The notes: generated by a model from the letters alone, not told the origin. 64,000 nucleotides of DNA from Larus michahellis (GCF_964199755.1 NC_133900.1:21429701-21493700); one strand, 5' to 3'; counted from the stretch's first letter, positions 36,259 through 49,577 are shown. Translations and numbers: made by a program.

Positions 36259-39069
36259 AGACCCCTAGTGAGTCACTAACTTCCCTTCTCATTTTATTGT
36301 TCTTTCACCCAGGGCTTGCTGGTTATGTCCATAAGGTACCTGGAGCTCTGTTTTTGTTTACACATGATCTGTATGTGTGAGAACTAGGCAAAGAGTTCCA
36401 TTTGTTCAAATACATGTTATAATTGGGCAACCACTCAGCTTTTCTAGAGCTTCTCCTTCCCAGATTTTCATGCAGCTCCCCTTCCTGTTTGTTTATTTTT
36501 TGGGATTGTTGGGTTTTTTTGGTTTGGGTTTGTTTGGGGTTTTTTTTTCATGTGCACTTTCCAGGAAACTCTGAGGAAGATTTTTAAACTGCAATGTCAT
36601 TAAACTAACATTTTGATTTTTATCTTCTTTTCATAAGAGAAATTCTCTACTGTTAGTATTTTTCCTGAATAAAATTATGGTCTCACAGCCATACTAAATC
36701 AAGTTTATGTGCCCAGAGTTGAATTTGGCCATTACTTTGTGACCAGATAAGGATCTAGCTGAGAGTGAACATGGAACTCTCGCTGAGAGTGATTTAACAT
36801 GGATAAAGCAGCAGTGATGATGCTTTTTCGCATGGAGAGACATTTGGAAGAACGTGTAGAGATGGGTTGCGATTCATGCCTGCTGGGAATGGAAGCTGAC
36901 TTAACATCTCCGAGGACACAGGACTGGGTGCAGGTTAGCACATCCTGAGTTGAAGAGTAGATACTTTGTTCATTTGGTGTTTTGTTTTGGTTTCGTTCCT
37001 GAATCTCTTACTATTGTGTTCCATGGGCTTCAAAAATGCAGATTGGGAAATCACTTCATATAACCTATAATAACAAAACAACCTCTAGCTGTGGAGAAGT
37101 ACTGGTAGAATAGGACAGCATCACCAGCTGTGTCCGTACTGACAGGCTGAGGCAAGCTGGAGGATGTTTTCTGGTACTACCACGGCTGTAACTGAGAGGG
37201 TGCCTGCTGGAGGGCATTATGTCTCCTTCGTGGGCTTTGCACGTGATGTTCCCATGCCTTGAAACCAGGACATGGAAGACGAGACTGGTGCATGGATGAG
37301 CCTGCCCTGATGTAGCTGGGATGCCATGAGAATGCAGAACTGAGACCAGAAAGTACTGATGAACCTTTTTAGTACAGATGTAACCCAAGTGTCCATAAGA
37401 CGTGGCTCTTGCATTACTGTAGTCTTTATATTGCATGATAAAATCCTGTGACCATAAACGAGGAAAGAGTTTAAATGCCGGTGGTGATTTGCCAGAAAGG
37501 AATTAGGGTAGGCCAGCTCAGACCGATTGTAGGAATTCTCAGCCGCCTTATGTCGTAAGCATTCTTGTCACCATGATGAAGTTTTGCAGTCTTGGCTTTC
37601 TTTAAAGTCTGTCACTGCCCTTGCAATCTGGAGTAGCAGCAGTAAGCAATAGTGCCTTTCATCATCTACAGCTAGGCAGGAGACTGGGATCACTCCTGCA
37701 GAGTGTGTAATGGCCCTCCATCCCTCTCATGGCAAGGTTAGGCTCTAATTAAAGCCAATCTTTGAGGAATTTACAGCTATTACAGAGCACTCCCATCTGC
37801 GAGGTGAGCTTCTGAGAGAGGATAATGCTTGTGCTCATGTTTCTGCACTAGTTCCCTGTTCTCATCCAGGTGCAACTCAAGCTGTTGGTAATTATCTTTA
37901 AATCCTAGCATGTCTGGGACCTGTTATCTAAGACGCAGCCTCTCACCCCATGCTAAGTTGTAGGACATACAACTGGCTGTTTGTTCCTGAGGTGAAGCTT
38001 TCCATGGGAGGTTATGGGGTTTTCATATGAGAAAGCTTCTCATCTCAGGAATTTGCCCCTTCCCCTTCCTCCCTTTTCTCCTGTTGAAGGCTTGCCAACA
38101 CACAGGTCTTACGATTTTTCCAACAGACTGTATGGATTAACTGTTGTCCTTTTTCCTCTGTTTTGGTAGATGTCATTTTCTAGTTAATATTTATGTGGCA
38201 GGAGCTTTCTCAAAGTGGTTGTTTGCTACTGTCATGCATTGTGGGTACTTTGTGGAGTGATTCTCCACCTTTTCTTCCCTCCTCTCTAATTTGAAGAGGA
38301 ATAATTTTGTTTGCTGTAGCCACAGGAACTATATAGTTTATAAATGAAAATATGTTATATAAACATACCTTAGGGTTTAATAAGTGATCAATAATTGGTT
38401 TATGAATGGCTTTAGTTACACAATGCAGCAGCTAGATTGTTTATAGCTATCCTACCTTCCCATTTTGAGATATTTAGCTATTTGTAATACGCGTACCGTT
38501 TATGTCTGCAGTCCATATCATTCCTTTCTCGCTATCCCTTGCTATATTAATAAGTGTCACGAAACAGGGATTCATACTTTATATTTGTGGGGGAAGAAAA
38601 ATTTAATTTTCCTGTGCAAAAAAATCATCACTTGCACTTAGCTTAAGAAAATAAGAGATGTTTGTGATCTGGTGGAAAGTCTCCTGAAAATTCCTTCTCC
38701 TTTTCTCTTGCCCTCGCTGTTTTGTCTATTGGCAGATCTTCTTGTGATAGAGCACTGTTTCAATGTCCTCTTTAGGATTCTCCAGAAAACTGATTTCTTC
38801 CCCTGTCGTCTTAAGGTTGGTGGCTGCCTTCCCATTTCCTCTTCTGGAAGCTGTCTGCTTGAATACCACAATAGTAAAGATTTGGATTCATTAATAGAGC
38901 GCTGTTTCTGGTTCCAATAAGTTTTAATTGTAGTGAAATGGCAAGATGCTTCATGTGATTTGTCCTGGTCTACCGTAACTGCCGAGTAATGGCCAGTATT
39001 GTATTTGTTCTGTCAATCCTATAGGGCTAGGCTCAGCCACAGACACATTTTGGAGTGAAGACAAATCAT

Positions 39070-39102
39070 GAAAAATGGGTGTCGGCACCCATCCATTTTT
39101 TC
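39070..39102. repeat. Small hairpin with TCGG loop
   Basis: ATGGGTG (39075-39081) pairs perfectly with CACCCAT (39086-39092) around TCGG. After a 3-nt bulge the flanking A4 (39071-39074) pairs with T4 (39096-39099). Confidence 0.7.
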
Positions 39103-42100
39103 TGTAGCTGAATCCAGAAGTGCTCAATTATATTTATTACTGTAAAGGGAAGAATCTTTCTGTCAACATCTATAAAAACTATTGAGGTATCCAATTATAT
39201 AAACTATTATACCTCTAGAAACTGTGAATATGTAGAGAGTACTCTTTGCTTGCAGGGACTTTCCTTACAAGAGGAAAACTGAACATTACCTTGGTAGTTC
39301 TACTGGCTCAGTGTCTTGTGGTAGCTTCCTTTTGCACACCATTTGTAGGAGGAGGGTGAAAGGGTGCTGCATGAAGCTAAAAAAGTTTGGAGAGCTGTGC
39401 AAGGACATAGATGATGGCTCCATAAATGGATAGACCACCAGCCAAACTCTTCTGGGACACTGGAGGAGATAATCAACAGTACGGGACCTCTGAAACTGAA
39501 GGAATAAGCACGGGGCACGTTGAGGGCTTCCCCTTTCAATCAGAACAGGTGTCTGGGTTTTCCATACCCATTTATTCCTTCTAGGCAAGATATGGAAGAA
39601 AACCTTAAGCTATTTCACTCAATGGAGGTTGGTGAAATACCATACTGGTTGGATTGCTGTGAAAGGATAACTAAAGTACCCTTCAAAGCTTCACTTGGAA
39701 CAGCTTATGTTTGTTCCTGGTTTATCCTGAAACAGCTGGTCTTGCCTCAGTTAGACAGAACTTAATGAAAAAAGGAACTAACCATGATTCTTCGGCAGGA
39801 GCGTTTCACACGTTGTTATGCTCATAAAAACAAAGTAGAACAACGGTATTAGCCACAGCTTTTTAAGGGCCTGTGAATCTCGAAGTCTCTTGTTGTTGTA
39901 AGGGATACAGCTGCCTCTTGCAAGGCTACACTGACGTCCCCTCCATCTGGATTTGTCTTGAGCAATGTGTAACGAGAACTGGTCCTTTGTGCTGCTGTAA
40001 ACTGCCTTACAGTAGTGCTGGACAAATAATCATGAAGAGAGCCTTTGTCTGAAGAATGAGTTCCAGTCAAAAGGCATATTCCCACCTTCAAAATGCCAGA
40101 AAAATCACTACAGCTTTCAAGAGCTCTTCTTGAATCTCAGATACTTGGGAGTTTTTTCTGCCTCAGAGCTTGAGGCCTTGTCCTTTCAGGACTCGAATTC
40201 TGATTGTAGCTATTGCTGTATGAACATTAATGGATTTTATTATTCAAGAATGTCCTCACTTTACATGTTCAAGAGCATTTGACTTGTGGCTTCATTCCCA
40301 GGGTCACAGTCAAAATTCCTTTTGCGTTCTTTTTTCCACACAGTGCATGTGGTGGCAATGAACACTCTCAATATTCATCATGCCCGAGGGAATAAACCAA
40401 AACCATCAGTGCTACAGCATTTTCTTATGGCTGTTGTTATCTCTAGAAGAAGTTTCTACGTCATGAAGATAAGCTCACCAAGGAGTAGCATGTGATAGGA
40501 TAGACTCCTTTAATCAGTAACATGCAATTAAGTACATAGATGAATGACAACCAGAGAGGGCCAAAAAATGTAATCACCTAAATGATTGAAGATAAATTGC
40601 TCGGGAATAATAACTATGAAGAAGACATCTTATGCTTTTGATTAGTTCCTGAATATTCTTACCTCATCTCTCCCTTTTCTGTATTGTCATCAGCAAAAAC
40701 CAAATGGACACATTCTGCAGATGTGCTGTCCATTTCAAATCCAGGATGGCTTTGACTTTAGGGAGTGTAGGTGGGAGAAGAATTTGGCTTTCCACAGGTA
40801 AGGTTCAAAGTTTAGGGAACAAATGCTGTGGTAAAACCCTGATTACCCAAGGAACAAGAGAGGCCCTGTGGTAACTGGAAGGTTGGGAGAATTAGGGAAG
40901 GTGGCCAGGAGACGTCAGAGGTGACTGATGGCCTCCTCATGTTCTCATCAGTCCAGCTGTGCTCCAGCACTTCCATGGTAAAGCACATGGTCTTCATGCA
41001 CTGGTCAGTCTTCAGCACATAATGCTTTAAAACTGATTTTCGGTATTCAGACATTTCACTTGGGCTATCAACAGCTGTAGGAAAAACTAGAAAATTCTGA
41101 CAAGTGGGGGTTTCTTATAGTTTGAGCTATTAGTAACTGAGAATTTACAAACTCTTCTGTATGCAGCTGCAACGAGTGATCCTGTAACTGGGAAACTGCA
41201 AACATGTCAAAACCAGCAATAAATATCTACAAGTTTCTATAACAACAACAACATAGCTCAAACAACACCAGAAGAAAATGCTCGTTAAGGCTAGATCCGC
41301 TTAAAATAGAGAGTTAAAGAGGCTTGAGGAACTGTTTTTCCAAGGCTGAACTTGCCAGAGCTGATTCAGTTCTCCTGTAGGCTTGAAATTGCTCAGCCAG
41401 AGGACTCCCATCCTCACAGCAGGAAGCTACTGTCTTAAAACTACATGTTTTAAATATAACAGCCTGTAATACTAAACGCCTATGGCACCAGAACTCTAAT
41501 TTACAAAGTTTTATAAGAAACTTCATGTAGTAGGACAGAGGTTTCTTACACTCCTTGGGAGATGAAGCAGGCATCCCGTTTCACTTTAGGCATCTTATTT
41601 ACAGTCTGAATTCATTAAAGAAACGCAAGTGATTGGCACTCTCAGAGAACAGCAGACAGTGGCACAAGGTGAACAGCCTGAGCCTGTGGGGAGAGGCAGG
41701 GGAGAACTTCTGACTCTGCTTCACTTCTGAAAACAAAGCTGTTGTGTGAATGCTGCCGTAAATGTCTAAGGTTGAATTCGGAGATTACTGCCTTTCCGGA
41801 TTTCTTCTGCTGGGGTCAGAAACAGGAACTGGGATGCAGGTAGTTACAAGGAGATATTAGAAGAGCGGGACACTGTGTAAAATTGGTGATCTGTGAAAGG
41901 TTTGTAGGAGGGCTTCTGTTAGCATTAGGTGATCACAGTGTCTTCAGGAGATCCTCTGGGGATACAGTAGTTTCAGCTGCCTCTTATGCTGAGGAGGCCT
42001 TTAAATATTCAGTTTGTTTGTAATCTCATAGTTTGTATTTCACTGCAATACTTGTTTTAACGAAATCATGACAGAATGATGAATCGGACTAACTAGAACT

Positions 42101-42184
42101 CAAAGCTTTATTTCTTTTTCAGGGTGTAGAAAAAAATCTCCATGTAGCTTCTAAGATACTGCTTGTCACTGTGTGTCTTGCTAG

Positions 42185-42310
42185 TTAGAAGAGGATAAAG
42201 AGAATCATTTCCATTTTAAAGCTGAAGGACTGAAGCACAAAGAAGGCAGGACTTATTTAAATTTCACTCCGAAAAATCTGTGGCAGAGTGAAGAACTGGT
42301 ATCCTTAAAT
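42185..42310 (+). mobile_element. MIR-like SINE relic (core region)
   Basis: The order ATTTCCATTTTAAAGCTGAAGGACTGAAGCACAAAGAAGG, then GTGGCAGAGTGAAGAACTGGTATCC, tracks the MIR core (CCCATTTTACAGATGAGGAAACTGAGGCACAGAG... then GTGGCAGAGC.GGGA.T.GAACCC). It is strongly diverged, as expected of an element this old. Confidence 0.55.
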
Positions 42311-42828
42311 GCCAGCCTGGCAGAGGGCGACATCTCTAAATACTTTGTAAATAATCATGTGGATTATGCTGTGGATGCGATAAGTGTGCTGTCTGACAGA
42401 TGAGTAAGCTGAGAAATACTGTCTTTAGAACGCTTGTCTCATAGGAAGTCTCTGGAAGTGAATCCAGTTTCTCCAGGGAGTGTTTTGTCCTTGGTCATTT
42501 GAATGTCCTTTTAATGCTGAATTTATGAGTCTGGGTATTGAGAAAGTTCAGTGTTGTAAGAGTGCAATTCCATATGCAGAAGGCAGTAAGCTGGTACGCG
42601 TAGCTCAGCCATGTGTGCTCGTGTGGAGCATGAAGGCAGTAAGAGCTGCTAGAAAAATATGATGTGTGAATTTAAAATTCAGTGAGAAAAGATATCGTCC
42701 TGCCTTAGACCCTTAATTGATGTCGTTTTAATATCTCTGTTCTGAACTTTCAGAAGTAGACAAGAGTCACAAGAAAATAGAAGGGATTTCAAGTCTCAAT
42801 AAATATCAGTTTTTTACAGCTAAAAATT

Positions 42829-42882
42829 AAATATATCTATATATATTTGAAAAAAACCCCGAAATATATGTATATATATATA
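42829..42882. repeat. Interrupted (TA)n microsatellite
   Basis: Two TATATA blocks separated by TTTGAAAAAAACCCCGAAA, ending TATATATATATAGG. Confidence 0.85.
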
Positions 42883-44315
42883 GGCAGTGAATAGCAAATA
42901 GGGAGAGCTCTTTGAATGAGATCATATTAGCATCTGCAAGCATGTGACTTACATTCCAGGTGAGAATCTCAAATTATTCTTAGAGGTATCATTCATGCAT
43001 GTTGTAAAACCTTTTCTATTGTCAACTGGGCTTTTAATACTGTTTTTGCTCAAGGGACGCTAGAATGACTTTATGGGTGTGGACATCAGGCAGGCATTAA
43101 AGTGACGTGTTAAAAATTACCTGGAGTGGGATTTTCACAAAGCTGTATCGATTTCTTTGTAACGTAAAGCTTTCAAATCAGTAGACCTCTTTCTGAAGAA
43201 TATGTCATGACTCAGATGGAATCTATAACCTTGATGCAAAACTCGGAGTCATGTTCAATGGTCTGTCTTGTGGAGAAGGTCATACTTGAAAGACAGATTG
43301 GTTCCTTTCAGCTATGCAAATTAAAGAAGCTCTTGACTTTTATGCCCATAACTTCAACTTTAAACATGTCTGCAAGAAAAAGTGTGTGTGGATGTGTTTG
43401 TTAGGAAATAGGGAAGATTTTGGAAAAAATTGTTGTGGTGGTCTGTAAAAGACAGCTCTCTTCTGTATTTTCCCCAAAATTCCAGGCGCGTGCAAGCTAG
43501 AAGGAATCAGCAGGGAAAGTTACGGACACTTGCAGAAACTCACTGAAGCTAGGTACAAAATCTCTTCAAGTCTAAGTACTTTTTCAGCAAACAAGGCAGT
43601 AAATCTGTAGCTTGCAAAGACTAATGTAAACCTAGCTTTAGGAAGGCAGATTCTTGGTCCAAACAAACCATGTCTCTCTTTGTCCAATGTGGTTAAAGAA
43701 CAGTTCGTGCTGTAATTCTGTGTGTGTGGAGTGATGAAATGGATACAGCAGAACGTTATGGGAAATGTAGCTGCGAGAGAAGGTGGGAGGACTCAAATAC
43801 TTAAGAAAATCTCAGGAGGATAGTCCTTCATCTGGTGAAATTCAGCATAGATCCTTATAAAATGTTCAGTGGTCTTGCAGTACGGTTATATGGATTTACA
43901 CCACATTGTGTCTGGACTAAGAATGATGAACAGAGTTCAAAGGGAGAGGGCTCACCTGTATGCTTGGGATCTTTTTCCAGATGCCTAACAGGAGCTGATT
44001 AAATGCCTGTCTACTGCTGGAGGCAAAATAAAACAAAAACCTCCCCAAGAAAATCGTCCAGAAAAATCTAGTGGCTTAAAAGGTAGCTTTCCTCAGCTAG
44101 TCAAGAGGCAACTGAACAAATGGGAAACATGGAATTACAGCCCAAAACGTGAAATGACAGGCAGATGACTCGCCATTAGAGGGCAGGAGGAAATGGGTTA
44201 ATCAAAAAGTGGAGTAACCACAACATTCCACCTGTGATAGAGAATATAAATCAGTGGTGGAAATGGTATGCAAAGCTTCAGGGCTTGCTTAAATACTCCT
44301 TTCTGTAAGAAAAAT

Positions 44316-44335
44316 AAAAAAAAAAAAAAAAAAAA
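44316..44335. repeat. A20 homopolymer
   Basis: Preceded by AAGAAAAAT, so the whole A-rich tract spans about 44308-44337. No upstream transcript-like structure is evident. Confidence 0.9.
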
Positions 44336-44522
44336 TACAGTCTCCATTTGAATCCCAGGGTGCATTTCAGAGAATGTTTCATAAACAGCTCATCCAGGGA
44401 GCAGAGTCAAATCTGGCCCAAACAATATCTCTTTTGACTGCGATGTTGTTAAATATCTCTTTGTTGTAGTTCTGCATATATCCAGTACAATAAGTCCTAG
44501 AAATAATAAGGAAATGTACTGA

Positions 44523-44560
44523 TACTCTAGAAATACCTTGGTACTCTAGAAATACCTTGG
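44523..44560. repeat. Perfect 19-bp tandem duplication
   Basis: TACTCTAGAAATACCTTGG occurs twice, head to tail with no spacer. A diverged CCTAGAAATAATAAGG lies just upstream (about 44497-44512) and may be an older third unit. Confidence 0.9.
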
Positions 44561-46102
44561 TTAAATTAACATATAAGACAGGAATGCAGCGAATATTCTA
44601 AAGTGAATACAGTGAAACCGTATCCCAAGTTATGTGGGATAACCTGCACATTCCCTCTAAGAGAAAGACTGTTGGCATCACAGGATCTACTGTATCATGT
44701 CTGTGTAGAAAATGATTATATAAAGGCTGTAGCTAAAGCAATCATAGCATAATATTTTTGTATTCAGGCCTCCAGAATTGTGATGTGGGATGTGCGCGCA
44801 GGAAACAGATGGGCATTTAAACACACAGATCATCTTAGGCAAGATGAGATTTACCTGCCCTAAATTAGATGGCTAAGTCTAAGTGAGTCGGCCTAAGCTC
44901 ACTTCGTAGTCAGTGGGCTGTGATGTCTCAATGGGCGAGTCATTTTAGCCTGAGATAGATAGGCTCTGCAGTAACGCGAGTGAGTTGTTTTCTGCAAGTG
45001 CCTAGCTGTCTGAGACTGCATTATTTTGTGTGTTTGTTTTTTTGTTTTTTTTTTTAAAGCTAACATTATAATTTCTCAAGTGGAAAACATGGAAATCCCC
45101 TTCCTTTTAATATATTTTAAAGCTTGAAAACAGAAGGAAGCATTTTGCTATAGGTCCTGCCACTTTTTTCTCAGTGCTTTATTCTAAGCCTTCCAGAGAA
45201 TCAAAACGTAATTTTATTCATACAGCTCCCGTGGAAGGGCTCTCAGCAGTTTCCTTTTTTTAAAGCGGCTCTGAATGGCAGTGAGAAAGAAGAATGAGGA
45301 GTCCCTTGCAACTTCATACCTCCTGTGGTACTCCTGAATCAGAATATTCTATGGGAGAAGATTAATTTGGATTTTTTCTGGTAGGTTTACCAGATGAAAA
45401 GATATGTAACTTTGAATAACACTGTATAAAAGCAAGATATTGTTTTAGTCAGAATAGATAATCATAAGAACATAGTCAGGTATCTGTCCTATTGCTGCTC
45501 TGTGACACATTTTCCATTTACTAACTGCAGATCAAGCCCTCAGTTTGGAATAAAAAACCCTATGTGCTGGCAATGGCAACTGAAAAATTAATTTAAAGAA
45601 AATCAGGCAACTTGATCTGAAGATGAATGAGTAATTTATAGGCAATAACTGTACACACGAAACTGGTCCTGTTAACTCTGGCAAAATCAGGTTCTTTTCC
45701 AGCTAGCCAGGGTATTTCAGTTGAGCTCACTTATCCCTTGTCGTCCAGATCAAATAGCAGAAGTGGAAAATTCCACTAGGACAGACTTCAAAGAGCTTCA
45801 AGAAGAGAAGTTTTGCAGGGGACTTTTTTTCCCATTCATTGAGCAAAGAGAAATGATGAGCACAGTTGTCCTTGGCTATAGCTTAATAAAAAGGATTCGA
45901 TCTCATCAGCCAGTTAACACCAAATGAGTCAGGACACTACACATCCTTGTGCTTTTAAACACAGCACCATACGGGGTGACACTAGTTTTCTCCTCATCCA
46001 GAACACACATCAGCCGCGCATCTCTGGGTCTTTCCTGTTATGACATAACCAGCTTTCTCCCCTTTCAGAGGCATTTTACTTAAGCACGACTGCTTTCTTA
46101 AA

Positions 46103-46120
46103 TTTTTTTTTTTTTTTTTT
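46103..46120. repeat. T18 homopolymer
   Basis: Uninterrupted T run flanked by AAA and AATT. Confidence 0.9.
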
Positions 46121-46872
46121 AATTATGGCACTTCTACACTTACTCTAGCTGTGAGCTAATGCTGTTCGGGGAACCTTGTATTGTATAGACTATCCTGTTA
46201 AAAACCAACACCATCAGAAGTCTTGTGAAAAAAACACAACCCTGTTCAAGTGATGAACTTTCAGAAGGTGTTAGTTTAGAAAAAGAAAAGCGTGAAGTTG
46301 TGGTAATTATAAAGAGAAAAGTTTTAAAAGATTTGGTGGCTTGAAAGATGAATACAATACATCTAAACTGCCTGTATTTACTCTTTTCCGGGTTTCCCTA
46401 ATTAGTTGCATGCAATTTCTTCTGTTGCATTACTGCCTTACTATTCCTCCCAGGTTAAAAAACCCCTACCCTATTGATGCCTTACTGGGCCACAAGGGCG
46501 TTACTTTCCATTTGATTTAGCTTTCTCTTTTGCATTTACTGCCATATTTTACCAGTTTAATTCTACCCTATTATGGAACGTGCCGGAAATCCGAGACATT
46601 TTGGTACCTGTGGTATGATGCTATCCTCATCTCTCTGCTTGTTCCCTATTCCCTACGTGTAGACTAAGAGAGAAGTAAAACCAGCCTCAGTAATTACTGA
46701 GGCTACGATAGCCTTTCTGCTCTGTCCTAACTGGTGGCCTTCTCTTGTCCTAGGGCAAAGAGCTGCACCTCTTTGGGGACGCCAAACTTTAGACAAACCC
46801 TTTCTTCTAATAAGTATCACTAAGTACCTGGAGGAGGATTTCTAACATTCTTGTCTTGTCATTGTGTATGTG

Positions 46873-46908
46873 CGTATATATATAGCTATATATACTATAT
46901 ATATATAC
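46873..46908. repeat. (TA)n microsatellite with GC and AC interruptions
   Basis: GTATATATATAGCTATATATACTATATATATATAC, a nearly self-complementary block about 36 bp long (only partly written here as units of TA). Confidence 0.85.
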
Positions 46909-47299
46909 ACTAAGTGCTTACTTGCCACTTGGGACAGGCAAGGCTGCCACGGTCCAGGAAGGAAAACACACATCAGGAAGTTATCCTGGCTAATGTACAG
47001 TGCTCAAACCACTTGAGAAAAGTACTTTGCAGGGGTGGAGAATATCACTCTAATAATGAAAAAATGAGCGAGTCAGTCAAAGCCCTGAGTCCTTCTGGTG
47101 TTCCAGCTGAAGGGTGGGCAAGTAGAGGACTGCCTTCAAGCAAACAGCAGGCGGCTGCTGCCTCAAGCAGCTCATCTACCAAAGACACAGGTACAAGAGT
47201 CAAATCTTATCTTCTGCAGAATCTCCTTTTTCCAGATTCCATCTCTGGAAGAGACAGTCCTGACCTGGGAATGCAGATCCTACCTATCCCATGAAATAA

Positions 47300-47378
47300 C
47301 CAACCCTGCTTTGAGCAGGGCACTGGACTAGATGACCTCCTGGGCTTCCCTTCAAAATGAATTATCGTACGATCCCCT
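47300..47378 (+). mobile_element. CR1-type LINE 3' tail, short fragment
   Basis: TGAGCAGGGCACTGGACTAG, ATGACCTCCTGGGCTTCCCTTC, then AATTATCGTACGATCCC. This is the familiar CR1 terminus (GGACTAGATGACCTCC..GGTCCCTTCCA..TATTCTATGATT). Upstream sequence is not recognisably CR1. Confidence 0.75.
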
Positions 47379-48876
47379 AATCCTAATCTTTGTTGAACCA
47401 GCCTTTGCCATAAGAAAGCTAGCAGTGTAAGGAAAACTGTCAGTAGAACAAGAAAGGAAAGTAATTGATGCCAATAGGATTTTGGTAGCTGGAGCCCAAA
47501 AGTGGATTTACTGTATGGTGGAACAACTGTTCAAGCATTTTCTTCTGAGTTGAAAAGGACAATAAGAGAACGCATTGTTTTTTAATATGTTGGAATAAAA
47601 CCAGTAAGTTTGTTAGCCCTGAGAATGCCGTTGCTCCCCTGGAGTGCCTTTATTTTTTACGACTGCATCCTGGAGCATCCTAGTGTGAGTTAAATGTTTT
47701 ATGTTTCCCATTGTATTGCATGGATGGGAAATGTGTTGTTTTATCTATCCTCGTTTGGATTTTGATTTTTCTCTTGCATTCCTTTTGGGTGGCACAAGCA
47801 GTTCAGAACAGGCCCTTTATTTTTTTTTTTTTGTGCTTTTACAAAATTTTATTGCTAAGAAATGTTACCGATACGCACCAAAGGCCGGCTTTCTGGGGAA
47901 AAAAAATCTTACCACTTTCTACTGTTAGTGTCTCCCATCTCTACCCGTCCCTCTGTCTTTCTTCACTCTGTGTAAAATGGCTGTGGTGAAGTGCTCGTAA
48001 GTGTTAGTGACGAAATGAAGGATGCATCACGTTGCAGCCTGAAAAATCCCTTTGCTGATCCGCAGGCCAGGTGATGTTATGACAGAGAAGTCTGCACTGC
48101 ACTTCCGCACACTGTTCTGCCAGGACAGTTTGTTCTTCTTCTATGTGCGTTTTCCTGGATGGGTTCTGTGGATTTTTGTTCATTGTACCCACAGTACAAT
48201 ATGTTTTAGACTAGATGTTTTCATATTTTTTTATAAAAGCAGAGGAGAAATGTTTTTAATGTATTTCTTCCAGTAGTTTTCTGGAGCCATCCATTTAGGA
48301 AAAAAGGAGCAGAACATCTATTTTCTGATTATTTAATATTATATTTTATATAAAACAGCAGAGGGTTTATTAAACTGAATCCTTTCATTACCTTTTTATA
48401 ACGAGAAAAGTTTATTAGAGAACGCAGGGTCATAAAGCCTTTTCCCATAAACATCTTAAATGATCTATTTGGGTTTCAGTCTACTCTTTCGACTCCTTCA
48501 AATGCTATCACTCGCTGCCGGCCCGCCCAGTAATCTGCTCAGACTGTTGATAAATGCCGGTTTCTCTTGCAGGCCTCCCTGTGCTCCACCTTCTGGCTTA
48601 CTCTTAACTGTTCCCTCTGGCACAATAGCTTCAGCATTTTCAAGTCCAGAAAGGATCCATTTCAGGGCTCTATGCTGACCTTTCCTGAACAACTCCAAAA
48701 TGTAAAGGGAGAAATATACATGTCTCCCCTGGCATGTTTGCCAGGGCTGAAGCTGCATGAATTAATAACCCAGTGACTAACTATTGGTTTTCATTTACAG
48801 AGAGAATATAACCTTCAAAATCAATCTATGTTGAAGAACTGACATGTTCTGCTACTTCTGTTGTTTCTTGTGTTCC

Positions 48877-48898
48877 TTGGAATTCAATTGAATTCCAA
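48877..48898. repeat. Perfect 22-bp palindrome
   Basis: The half-site TTGGAATTCAA is followed directly by its exact reverse complement with no spacer. It is flanked by TGTTCC and ACTTTA. It contains two EcoRI-like GAATTC sites. Confidence 0.9.
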
Positions 48899-49577
48899 AC
48901 TTTATCTCGACAATTAGTGAAAACCCGGTCATGGATCTGTCATTGTGAATTTTGAACACAATGATTTTGCTGAAATGTTTAAGAAATCTTGTAATTTTCA
49001 AAGGAGAGGGTCAGGAGTAAAGTATTGTTCGGGTCTGTTTCCCAGTGACTCCACACAGGTGTTTTTTACACAGAATTCTGTCACTTAATTGTTCTCCCCA
49101 TAGGCTTGAAAGATGTGTTCATATGCTGTTTTTCTGTGTGCTTGTCACTGGTACAGCTGTATCCATCAGAAAAATGTTAGAGTACACGTGCCCTTTTTCT
49201 GCATGAGTAAAAGAGAATTATATTGTTTCATGTCTCAAAACCTCCTTTGGCAACTATAACTTCTTATTAATTTATTGGAATTGGCAGATTGACTGTGTGG
49301 GAAAAGGTTCAAGAGTTGCATCAGTTGGATCTGGATTAGTTCCTGACTGGATGTGAGATATTTCTGTTGTAGGCAACATACAGTTGATTTGAGACGCTAC
49401 CTGCCCATGTTTGGAGCTGTCTACCATTTAAAACTCTCAGAAGAATAACTGCAACTAGATCTCAATTTATAGCATAGAATTACTATAGAATTACAGTGTT
49501 GAATAAATCAATGCTTTTTAGGAAAGATAGCTGTTACCGTAATCTCCAAAAACCATGGTCGGGCCTTAAAGGTTTTT

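Noticed and set aside
36799..36966. 55-codon plus ORF with good Kozak (AACATGG)
   Set aside because: Stands alone with no promoter, splice or poly(A) context; this length is common by chance.
47098..47331. Plus ORFs with a serine/alanine-rich stretch before the CR1 tail
   Set aside because: Low complexity, partly overlaps the CR1 tail, and no supported splice borders.
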